Assembly: GCA_003141555.1 (NCBI GenBank)
Contig: PLMN01000023.1
Coordinates: 1-64,000, forward strand
Direction of reading: 5' to 3'
Length of the DNA: 64,000 bases
Source: Candidatus Aminicenantota bacterium
GTDB lineage: Bacteria; Acidobacteriota; Aminicenantia; Aminicenantales; UBA4085
Shown here: piece by piece, positions 55,496 to 62,948 of the stretch
Numbering within the stretch: position 1 is the first letter of the stretch
How the letters are laid out: the number at the start of each line of letters is the position of its first letter
Notes under the pieces: model-generated
Seen by the model: only the letters and a program-made list of their open reading frames with translations
What the model was told of the DNA's origin: nothing
Database searches by the model: none
Position numbers and translations under genes: made by a program

Positions 55496-57168
55496 GCCGC
55501 TTGGGATCGCTCCTCCGGGCCAACCTCAAGTCCAACTTCGGGGTATCGGTCCTCGTCCACCGGTTCTTCCGGGAAAAAAAGGACCGCTGGTATCTCCCCC
55601 TCGTCGCCCTGGGCGTCCTCGGCCTGCTGCCCGCCCTCTACGGTTACCTCCGCTTCATCCGGTTCGTCTTCGAGCTTCTCCAGCCGCTCGGCCAGGAGCG
55701 GACCCTGCTGACCTTCGCCATCTTGCTGGGCCAGTTTCTGGTGCTCATCTTCGGGCTTTATTACGTGGTCTCGGCGTTCTATTTCTCGCGCGACCTCGAA
55801 ATGCTCATCCCCCTGCCCTTCAAGCCGTTCGAGGTTATGCTCTCCAAGTTCGCCGTGATCCTGGTCAACGAATACCTGACCATGATCGCTTTCGTCGTGC
55901 CGGTTTTCGTCTATTACGGGATCCTGTCCAAGGCCGGCCCGGCCTATTGGATCTCGGCCTCCATCGTCTACCTCCTCCTGCCCGTCATTCCCCTGGCCCT
56001 GGTTTCGCTCCTCGTGGTGGGCATGATGCGGGCCGTCAACTTCAGCCGGAAAAAGGACCTGATGATCCTCGTCGGGAGCCTCGTCCTGGTTTGCGCCGGC
56101 ATGGGTCTCCAGTTTTTCATCAACCGGACGGCGGCGGCGAAGGTCGATTATCAGGCCATGACCGGGTTTTTCACTTCGCCCAACAGCCTGCTGACGAAGA
56201 TCGGGGCGGGTTTCCCGCCGGCGGTCTGGGCGACGAAAGCCCTGGCCGGCGCCTTCGGCGGCGAAGGGTTGGCCGGCCTGGGGATCTACCTCGGCGTGTC
56301 GCTTCTCCTCTTCGCCGGCATGCTCCTCGCGGCCCAAACGCTTTTCTACCGAGGCCTGATCGGAATCGGCGAGATCTCCGGCCGCCGGAAAGCCCTCTCG
56401 CGGAGCGAGATGTCGCGCCGGATCGAGGGCGGGCGGCACCCGGTGAAGGCCGTCCTCGGGCGCGAGTGGCGGATCATGAACCGGACGCCCATCTTCCTTC
56501 TCAACGGCGTCCTGACCGTGATCGTCATCCCTCTGGTCTTTCTTCTCATGGCCCGGGTGGGGACGGGCAACGCGACCTCGTTCCTCCGGGCGATCGCCGC
56601 GGGCACGGGGCTCACGGGCATTCTGGGCGCGGCCGCGTTCATGATCGTGAGCGGTTGCCTCAACGGCACGGCGTCCTCGACGTTCTCCCGGGAAGGAAGC
56701 CAGTTCTGGATGTCCAAGGTCCTCCCGATCGCTCCCCGCGATCAGGTGATCGCCAAGTTCATCCATTCCTACGGCATCGCCGTCCTGGGGTTCGCCGCGG
56801 GGACGGCCGTGCTCGTCCTCGGGCTCGGCTTGAAGGCCGGTCCGCTGATCGTCGCCTGGATATTGGCCCTCGTCGCGGGCGTGGCCCTGACCGCGGTCGG
56901 CATGATCATCGACCTGGCCCGGCCGTTCCTCGACTGGACGAACCCCCAGAAGGCCATCAAGCAGAACCTGAACGTCCTCTTCGCCTTCTTCGCCGATTTC
57001 GGCGTCCTGGCGATCGTGGGGGCGTTGGCTTATGTCCTGGCCAAGGCCGGGGTCGGCGGCCGGGGTCTCCTGGCCTTCCTCTTCGCCACCCTGGCCCTGG
57101 CCTCGTTCGTCTCTGTCCGCTATCTCCTGGCGTTCGCCGAGCGCCGCTACCGTGAGATCGAAATATAA
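55492..57168 (+). CDS. ABC-2-type exporter permease
   Basis: This 558-residue protein has about twelve hydrophobic helices in two halves. The second half begins after VKAVLGREWRIMNRTPIFLL. Such double-length permeases occur with a single ATPase. The overlap ATGA with the ATPase gene supports a two-gene operon. The exported compound cannot be inferred. A TATAAT at 57184, after its stop, may begin the next gene's transcript. Confidence 0.83.
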   Translation: MSRLGSLLRANLKSNFGVSVLVHRFFREKKDRWYLPLVALGVLGLLPALYGYLRFIRFVFELLQPLGQERTLLTFAILLGQFLVLIFGLYYVVSAFYFSRDLEMLIPLPFKPFEVMLSKFAVILVNEYLTMIAFVVPVFVYYGILSKAGPAYWISASIVYLLLPVIPLALVSLLVVGMMRAVNFSRKKDLMILVGSLVLVCAGMGLQFFINRTAAAKVDYQAMTGFFTSPNSLLTKIGAGFPPAVWATKALAGAFGGEGLAGLGIYLGVSLLLFAGMLLAAQTLFYRGLIGIGEISGRRKALSRSEMSRRIEGGRHPVKAVLGREWRIMNRTPIFLLNGVLTVIVIPLVFLLMARVGTGNATSFLRAIAAGTGLTGILGAAAFMIVSGCLNGTASSTFSREGSQFWMSKVLPIAPRDQVIAKFIHSYGIAVLGFAAGTAVLVLGLGLKAGPLIVAWILALVAGVALTAVGMIIDLARPFLDWTNPQKAIKQNLNVLFAFFADFGVLAIVGALAYVLAKAGVGGRGLLAFLFATLALASFVSVRYLLAFAERRYREIEI

Positions 57169-57215
57169 TCAGCCGAAATGGGCTATAATGGCGTTTTATG
57201 GATGAGGAGTGTCGT

Positions 57216-58112
57216 ATGAACATGGCAAGAAACCACATCCGATTCTCGGCTCTGACGTGGACGGCGGTCGTCCTCCTGGCCCCGGCGCTATCAGCCCAGA
57301 TCCCTCCGCCGAAACCCGAGCCCGCCCCGGAGCTCTCGACCCCCTACCATGACCGCGTCCCCCACGGATTCTATCTGTCCCTCCAGGCGATCCACTACTG
57401 GGGCACATCCTTCCCGGCAGGCTATTATCTCGAGGCCGACGGACCGCTCGACCCGACGAACGCATACGTCATCCTGGATTCCATGATGCATCCGAAGGCC
57501 GTGACCGCGCCCGGATTCGCCGTCGGATATTCGGCGGGCCAGGATCCCTATTTCGGGACCATCGAGATCTCCTTCAGCCAGGCCTCGACCGCCGACGGGC
57601 CGGAGACGTTCACCCAGCTCCTGCACTACACCGACGGCGACGTGACGTCGGTCCTGAGCACCACCCAGACGGGTCGGAAGATCACGGTTCTGGACGCGAC
57701 GGCTCGCTTCGGGATTTTCCCCCTGCGCGGCCTCGATCTCGCTCTCTACGGGACCGTCGGCGCGGCGTACCTCCGGTCCGCCTACCAGTCGCCCGCGAGC
57801 GCGGCCATCGAGACTCAGGGTCTCAACACGGATTATCTCAAGCAGGGATATATGCTGGACGGGACGATCGCCGACCCGGGAACCTACCAGGGGAACGGCG
57901 CCTGGAGCCGGGGCCAGATCGGCTTCGAGTTCGGCGGCGGCCTCGAATGGTTCATCGGGAAGCGCCTCGGCCTGCGCGTCGACTACAAATACATCTCGGG
58001 CTCGATAAAAACGCGGGAAACCATCTACGGGGCCATCACCGTGCAGGCCGATGTCCGGATCAACTACACTTTCGCCGACCGGCTCGCCGCGGCCCTGACG
58101 TATTATTTCTAG
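57216..58112 (+). CDS. probable outer-membrane beta-barrel protein
   Basis: This 298-residue protein has a signal peptide (RFSALTWTAVVLLAPALSA) and alternating hydrophobic/polar strands such as LDLALYGTVGAAYLRSA, FEFGGGLEWFIGKRLGLRVDY and VRINYTFADRLAAALTYYF. The terminal Phe is typical for BAM recognition. GAGGAG precedes the ATG at 57216; a TATAAT lies at 57184. I recognise no specific family. Confidence 0.7.
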   Translation: MNMARNHIRFSALTWTAVVLLAPALSAQIPPPKPEPAPELSTPYHDRVPHGFYLSLQAIHYWGTSFPAGYYLEADGPLDPTNAYVILDSMMHPKAVTAPGFAVGYSAGQDPYFGTIEISFSQASTADGPETFTQLLHYTDGDVTSVLSTTQTGRKITVLDATARFGIFPLRGLDLALYGTVGAAYLRSAYQSPASAAIETQGLNTDYLKQGYMLDGTIADPGTYQGNGAWSRGQIGFEFGGGLEWFIGKRLGLRVDYKYISGSIKTRETIYGAITVQADVRINYTFADRLAAALTYYF

Positions 58113-58152
58113 GGCCGGGCGCTCAGCGCAGCCGGACGGGGCGGGCGGCCGG

Positions 58153-59307
58153 CTATTTCCGAACGCGTCCCAGGACGGCGTCCCGGTCCTTCTTCTGGCG
58201 GTCGGTCAGCGCCTGCTTTTCCTGGACATGCTTCGACTTGAGGTCCGTGATCGAGCCGTCGAGCTCCTTCCGGATCTTGTCGCGTTCCGAGGTGTCCCGA
58301 ACCTTGCGCTCGCGGTCGGAGAAGCGCTGCTGCAGGTCGCGGAGCTCGCTGTCCTGGGTTCGCTCGAGCACGGCCAGCTCGTCTTGGTGGCGCATGCGGA
58401 GGACGTCCGCGCTTCCGGCGTCCGTCATCTGCCCGGGTCCCTCGAAGATCTTCGCCCCGCCGAGCGTCCGCCGGGCGTCCCCGTAATCGAGGCTGTCTTT
58501 CGGCCGGGCGATCTCGTCCTTCCGAATGCTGGGACGATAAATCCGGACCTGGCCGCCGATCACCTGGTCCGGGCCGGCCTGCCGGGAGTCCATGATCTGA
58601 AAACGATCGACCTGGCGAAGCGTAGCGCGCCGGACGAGGTCCAGGTCCGGCCCCTCGTCGAAGACGCGGTTGTTCCGGCCGTAGATGTTGACCCGGAAGT
58701 CGGTGTTGCGGAGGATGGTCGGATTCCTCTCCGGGGGGATGATCCGGCCGCCCAGGCGCATCTCGAGGAAATCGCGCCCCTCGACGAAGATCCAGAAATT
58801 CCAGGGAATATCGACTCCCAGCCGGGTGATCCCCGACCCATAATCGAACGCGACGCCGGGCGGGAGTGGCGCCCAGCCGAAGTAGAGGGAGCTCGTCCTC
58901 CAGGAAACCCAGGCCGGACCCCAGACAGTGTCGGGGACCCAGAACCAGCCGATATCGTCGTCCCAGCCCCAACGGCCATAATGGAAGGGAATCCAACCCC
59001 AATCGTAATCGGAGATCCACGTCCAGCCGTAATCGGTCAAGACCCATCGGCCGTCGGCGTAGGGCCGCCAGCGGTAACCCATATGGCGCGGGACCCAGAC
59101 GTAGCCATGGGGCTGCATCGTGATCCAGCTCCCGAAGGGAGCGAGATATTCGTAGAAATAAGAGACATCGCGGGGAGAACCGTAGACGCCGGGGCTGCCG
59201 TAAGGGCCGCCGCCGGAATACGGCTGGTCGTATCCGGTGTCCCAGACGAAGCAGCTCGAGAGGAAGACCATGGTCAGGGGAAGCCAGAGCCAGAGACGCT
59301 TGTTCAT
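58153..59307 (-). CDS. lipoprotein with DUF6600-type Trp/Tyr-rich domain and coiled coil
   Basis: This 384-residue protein has a lipobox (VFLSSC, Cys19). The N-terminal half is extremely rich in Trp, Tyr and Gly (for example YGWTWISDYDWGWIPFHYG), the pattern of DUF6600 proteins. The C-terminal 110 residues are charged and helical and likely coiled. It starts near a low-GC stretch 59308-59448 and runs convergent to the beta-barrel gene. A cell-envelope structural role is a guess. An overlapping frame of similar length on the same strand is out of phase and lacks these features. Confidence 0.78.
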   Translation of the reverse strand: MNKRLWLWLPLTMVFLSSCFVWDTGYDQPYSGGGPYGSPGVYGSPRDVSYFYEYLAPFGSWITMQPHGYVWVPRHMGYRWRPYADGRWVLTDYGWTWISDYDWGWIPFHYGRWGWDDDIGWFWVPDTVWGPAWVSWRTSSLYFGWAPLPPGVAFDYGSGITRLGVDIPWNFWIFVEGRDFLEMRLGGRIIPPERNPTILRNTDFRVNIYGRNNRVFDEGPDLDLVRRATLRQVDRFQIMDSRQAGPDQVIGGQVRIYRPSIRKDEIARPKDSLDYGDARRTLGGAKIFEGPGQMTDAGSADVLRMRHQDELAVLERTQDSELRDLQQRFSDRERKVRDTSERDKIRKELDGSITDLKSKHVQEKQALTDRQKKDRDAVLGRVRK

Positions 59308-59448
59308 CGTGATCCTCCAACCCTTTCCAGCCCTATTTTAAATCAAACCGCTTTTAGATCAAACCGCAAAAAAGCATGGGGCAACCCGAATCGGGGGCGG
59401 CCGGAAACCTTTTTCGGCCCGTTACGTTTAATAGGATGAGGTGAGATC

Positions 59449-59979
59449 ATGAACGCTTCCACCGGAAAAACACTGGGGATCGTCCTCCTCGTCCTGCTGG
59501 GGCTGATGCTGCTCTGGCCGATACGGCTTCTCCTCCTGGCGCCCGCGGGAGCCGTTCACGACGCCTTCGACGGCTGGTCCGGATTCCATGTCGGTCGGAT
59601 CCATTTCGGCCCCTGGCCCTGGATCGGATTCGCGGGGCTCTTCGGACTGGCCCTTCTGGCGCTCGGGATCGCCATCCTGGTCTGGGTCTACAACGACGCC
59701 GAGCGGCGCGGCCTGGCCGGCGTCCTGTGGGTGGTCCTGGTCGTATTCCTCCATCTGCTCGGGCTGATCATCTATCTCATCGTCCGCTCGAGTCATCCTC
59801 TCCGTGAGACCGCCCCGGGCGCGCCGGCCGGAGGCACGACGCCTTCGACACCGATGCCTCCCGCACCAACGCCTCCGCCGGCGGCCCCCCAGCCGCCCCA
59901 GCCTCCGACCTGTCCGCAGTGCGGGAAGCCGGTCGCATCGGCCCACGCCTACTGCCCGACCTGCGGCACCAAACAGTAA
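59449..59979 (+). CDS. membrane protein with PLDc_N-like segment and C-terminal zinc ribbon
   Basis: This 176-residue protein has three hydrophobic helices (about residues 8-28, 58-82 and 92-112); the motif WVYNDAERRGLAGVLWVVLV and HLLGLIIYLIVR resembles the PLDc_N/phospholipase-N-terminal membrane unit. A Pro/Ala-rich linker leads to a zinc ribbon CPQCGKPV ... YCPTCGTK (four Cys). GAGGTGAGATC precedes the ATG. No biochemical function can be assigned. Confidence 0.72.
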   Translation: MNASTGKTLGIVLLVLLGLMLLWPIRLLLLAPAGAVHDAFDGWSGFHVGRIHFGPWPWIGFAGLFGLALLALGIAILVWVYNDAERRGLAGVLWVVLVVFLHLLGLIIYLIVRSSHPLRETAPGAPAGGTTPSTPMPPAPTPPPAAPQPPQPPTCPQCGKPVASAHAYCPTCGTKQ

Positions 59980-59988
59980 TCCCGATTT

Positions 59989-60056
59989 CGGAGACACAAT
60001 ACCTGTTTCCCTATTATCCGAAAGGAGAAATAGGGGAAATGGGTATTGTGTCTCCG
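59989..60056. repeat. 68-bp palindromic repeat (GGAGACACAATACC type)
   Basis: The left arm from GGAGACACAATACC (59990) and right arm to GGTATTGTGTCTCC (60055) are inverted, with a CTGTTTCCCTATT / AATAGGGGAAATG continuation. The block begins 10 bases after the stop codon of the zinc-ribbon gene. Confidence 0.88.
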
Positions 60057-60121
60057 AATTATACGTGCTCATCTGCAACCACGACGCCGAGGTCGGGAAG
60101 ATCCTCGACGGCGGTGGGGGC

Positions 60122-60202
60122 CCCGGGCTTTGCCCGGGAGTCTGCTTCCGCCGTACTCGCCCGTGGTTTCAGGCCACGGGCGAGTGGCGAGCCGAAGGCT
60201 CG
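60122..60202. repeat. cluster of three hairpins between convergent genes
   Basis: CCCGGG...GCCCGGG (60122-60138), a perfect 12-bp stem ACTCGCCCGTGG / CCACGGGCGAGT (60155-60166 and 60174-60185) and CGAGCC-GAA-GGCTCG (60188-60202) follow in a row. They could act as REP elements or as terminators for both convergent genes. I see no gene between 60057 and 60257. Confidence 0.7.
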
Positions 60203-60257
60203 TCCCTCGACTCCTTGAAAAAACTGGCGGGGTAAGCAGAAGATCGCGGCGGATATC

Positions 60258-61160
60258 TTAAGGGGCGTTAAAGACCGCGGCCTCGATCCAACGCACCACG
60301 GTTTCGTCCGCGGGGGGATCGCCCCCGAGCGACCAGAGGGCGAAGAACTCCCGGTTTCCCTTCTGGCCGCGGGTCGAGCAGGAGATCGCACCGCGCAGCC
60401 GGAAGCCCAGGTCCGCCGCCCCCGCGGCTACGCCGGTCAGAACGGCCTTGTGGACTTCGGGATCGCGCACCAACCCCTTCTTTCCGACCTGCCCGCGCCC
60501 GGCCTCGAACTGGGGCTTGATGAGGGAGAGCAACATATTGTCATGGCGAGGAGCTCCGTCCACGGAAAAAGGGGACACAGAACGCTTGCCTTCATTAGGC
60601 GATTGATAATCGGGGTTCTGTGTCCCCTTTTTCCACGAAGAAATCGCATGGCCCTCTTCCAATATCCTCTTCAGGGCCGGCAGCACTTTGAGAACGGAAA
60701 TGAACGAGACGTCCATGACGATGAGCGACGGCGCTTCGCCGAAATCCGCGGGCTCAAGATAGCGGGCGTTCTTCTCCACGGCCACGACCCGCGCGTCGGC
60801 CCGCAACCGGGCATCGAGCTGGCGGATGTCGACGTCCACGGCATGAACCTTCGCCGCGCCCCGCTTCAACAGGCAGTCCGTGAAGCCGCCCGTCGAGGAG
60901 CCGATATCGGCGCAGATCCTGCCGGCGGCCTCGATCTTGAACACGTCGAGCGCCTCTTCGAGCTTCAGGCCGCCCCGCCCGACATAAGGCAGCGGCTTTT
61001 CGAGCGCGATCGGGAGATCGATCGCGACCAGGCGGCCGGGCTTGTCGAGCCGCTCGCCGCCGCCCGTCACCAGCCCAGCCATGATCAGCGCCTGGGCCTT
61101 CTGCCGGGATTCGACCAAACCGCGGTCGACGAGGACCTTGTCCAGGCGTTCTTTTTTCAT
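60258..61160 (-). CDS. tlyA: TlyA-type rRNA 2'-O-methyltransferase/hemolysin homologue with in-frame insertion
   Basis: This 300-residue protein opens with an S4 domain (RLDKVLVDRGLVESRQKAQA), followed by an FtsJ-like methyltransferase (ADIGSSTGGFTDCLLKRGA, VHAVDVDIRQL, LIVMDVSFISV, LIKPQFEAGR). TlyA methylates 16S and 23S rRNA. Between EEGH and DNMLLSLIKPQF lie 35 extra residues encoded by a palindrome-bearing insertion (see separate entry); without them the protein would be 265 residues, the usual size. The ATG at 61160 is preceded by the symporter stop 8 bases upstream, so the genes are coupled. Whether the insertion spoils activity is unknown. Confidence 0.9.
   Translation of the reverse strand: MKKERLDKVLVDRGLVESRQKAQALIMAGLVTGGGERLDKPGRLVAIDLPIALEKPLPYVGRGGLKLEEALDVFKIEAAGRICADIGSSTGGFTDCLLKRGAAKVHAVDVDIRQLDARLRADARVVAVEKNARYLEPADFGEAPSLIVMDVSFISVLKVLPALKRILEEGHAISSWKKGTQNPDYQSPNEGKRSVSPFSVDGAPRHDNMLLSLIKPQFEAGRGQVGKKGLVRDPEVHKAVLTGVAAGAADLGFRLRGAISCSTRGQKGNREFFALWSLGGDPPADETVVRWIEAAVFNAP
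60542..60652. repeat. 105-bp palindrome-bearing insertion inside tlyA
   Basis: A perfect 20-base inverted repeat, GGAAAAAGGGGACACAGAAC (60564-60583) and its complement (60615-60634), lies in the middle. CATGGC occurs at 60542-60547 and again 105 bases later at 60647-60652, consistent with a target duplication. The length is a multiple of three and the reading frame has no stop. The same palindrome stands at 27703-27775 outside genes. Confidence 0.88.
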
Positions 61161-61168
61161 GGCGCCGC

Positions 61169-62815
61169 TCAAACCGAGAAGATGACGTACAGCGAGACCG
61201 CCAGCCCCAGAACGAGCGCGAGCCAGGGGCGGTAGTCCTTGAGGAAGGGAATCCGGGCCGCCGCACCCGCCGCGTCCGCTTCGGCCCTCCGCTTCGCGCG
61301 GCTCCATTCGATCGTCGTCGTGGCCAGCTTTTCGGCGGGCTCGGGCGCCGTTCTCAGGCTCACCGCGATCATCACCGCCGCGCTGATCAAAAATTCGAGG
61401 ATGGCCCCGTGGAGCCACGGCTCAAGATATTTCGTATGCATGAACGGCAGGACGGGCGCGTGCCCGTAGAGGTGCGTCCACATCCGATCCCCCATGAGGG
61501 CTACGGCGATTACGAACCCGGTCAGTGTCCCCGCCCAGACGCCCTTGGTCGTGATCCGCTTCCAGGCGACGCCCAGGAAGAACACGCCGGCGAAGGGCAC
61601 GACCAGCCCCGACGTGACCTGCTGGAGATAGTCCCACAGCGACCCGAACCGGCCGATGATCGGCGCCCACAAAGCCCCCAAGACGGCTACGGCGGCCACC
61701 GCCGCCCTCCCGACCAGGATCTGGCGGCCAGGCTCCGCCTTCGGCCGCCAGCGCAGGTAGAAGTCGCGGGTGACCATCGTGGAAACCGAATTGAACGTGG
61801 CGCTCATGTGCCCCATGAGCGCCGCCGAGATGCCGGCCACGGTCAGACCGAGGAGGCCGTGGGGCATGACCGCCCCGAGCAGCTTCGGGTAGGCCTGGTC
61901 GGCCTGGGGCAGGTTCGGCCAGAGCGCCCGGGCGATGATGCCCGGGACGAGGAGGACGAACGGGATCAGGAGCTTCAGTCCGCCGGCGAAGATCGCGCCC
62001 TTGCGGCCTTCGTTCAGGTCCTTGGCGGCGAACGCCCGCTGGACGAGGACCTGATCCATGGACCAGTAGAACGCCCCGACGAGGCACATCACCCCGAAGA
62101 TCGCGCCCGTCCAGGGGATGTTGGGATCGGTGGCCGGGCGGAAGGCGCGGAAAAGCTCGGCCGGCACCTTGGCCTGGAGCGCGGCCACGCCGCCGACCTG
62201 GTGCAGGCCGAGGATCGTCAGGACGCAGGCCGCCGAGAGCAGGACGACGGTCTGGATGGCGTCGGTGTAGACGACGGTCGCCAGCCCGCCTTTCATGGTG
62301 TAGAGGGCCGTGACCAGGGCCACGATCCAGATCACGAGCGTCGGGTCCCAGCCGAACAGCGTCTTGAAGACCAGGGCCGAGGCCCACAGCGAGATCGCGA
62401 TCTTGGTCAGGACGGAGAAGACGACCATGATCGCCGACAGCAGCAGCCGCACGCCGGGGTCGAACCGGCGCTCGAGGAACTCGGGCACGGTGAAGATGCG
62501 GTTTTTCAAATAGAACGACAGGAAGACGAGGATGAGCGGCAGCAGGCAGAAGATGGCGCTCCACTCGTACGCGGCACCGATGGCCATGCCCACGAGGTAG
62601 CCGCTCCCGGCCAGCCCGACGAAGTGCTCGGCCGAGATGTTCGAGGCCAGGAGCGAGGCGCCGATGAACGGCCAGCGGAGGCGGCGGCCGGCGAGGAAAT
62701 AGCCCTCGCTCGTCTTCGGCTTGCGGACGACGAAGAAGCCGACGGTGAAGATTACGGCCGCGTAGATCAGGATGATGACCCAATCGACGGGCAGGAAGGT
62801 GATGACGGCGCTCAT
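61169..62815 (-). CDS. sodium/solute symporter (SSS family)
   Basis: This 548-residue protein has about thirteen or fourteen membrane helices in the LeuT-like fold of the SSS family. GYFLAGRRLRWPFIGASLLA near helix 2 and ISAEHFVGLAGSGYLVG near helix 3 are the N-terminal signature; GISAALMGHMSATFNSVSTMVT holds the conserved sodium-site helix. Family members take up sugars, inositol, proline or carboxylates with sodium. The ATG at 62815 has GGAG upstream. It is transcribed just before tlyA with a gap of 8 bases. Confidence 0.88.
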   Translation of the reverse strand: MSAVITFLPVDWVIILIYAAVIFTVGFFVVRKPKTSEGYFLAGRRLRWPFIGASLLASNISAEHFVGLAGSGYLVGMAIGAAYEWSAIFCLLPLILVFLSFYLKNRIFTVPEFLERRFDPGVRLLLSAIMVVFSVLTKIAISLWASALVFKTLFGWDPTLVIWIVALVTALYTMKGGLATVVYTDAIQTVVLLSAACVLTILGLHQVGGVAALQAKVPAELFRAFRPATDPNIPWTGAIFGVMCLVGAFYWSMDQVLVQRAFAAKDLNEGRKGAIFAGGLKLLIPFVLLVPGIIARALWPNLPQADQAYPKLLGAVMPHGLLGLTVAGISAALMGHMSATFNSVSTMVTRDFYLRWRPKAEPGRQILVGRAAVAAVAVLGALWAPIIGRFGSLWDYLQQVTSGLVVPFAGVFFLGVAWKRITTKGVWAGTLTGFVIAVALMGDRMWTHLYGHAPVLPFMHTKYLEPWLHGAILEFLISAAVMIAVSLRTAPEPAEKLATTTIEWSRAKRRAEADAAGAAARIPFLKDYRPWLALVLGLAVSLYVIFSV

Positions 62816-62948
62816 GACGACGCTCCGGGCCGCGGAGGCCGCGGCGACGGCCGTATTGTACCGATTCCAAGGCAAGGCGACAAGGGCCGCACGCGGGAAG
62901 ACCTCAAATATTTGACAAAATCCCCCTATTCGTAAGAAAGTGGACCCC

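Noticed and set aside
58109-59320. 403-codon minus-strand frame overlapping the DUF6600 lipoprotein gene
   Set aside because: The other phase has a lipobox, a Trp/Tyr-rich domain and a coiled coil; this one is only Arg/Pro-rich.
60061-60115. Possible remnant of a coding sequence before the hairpin cluster
   Set aside because: A short stretch reads plausibly as protein, but it is too short to place in a family and has no start or ribosome site.
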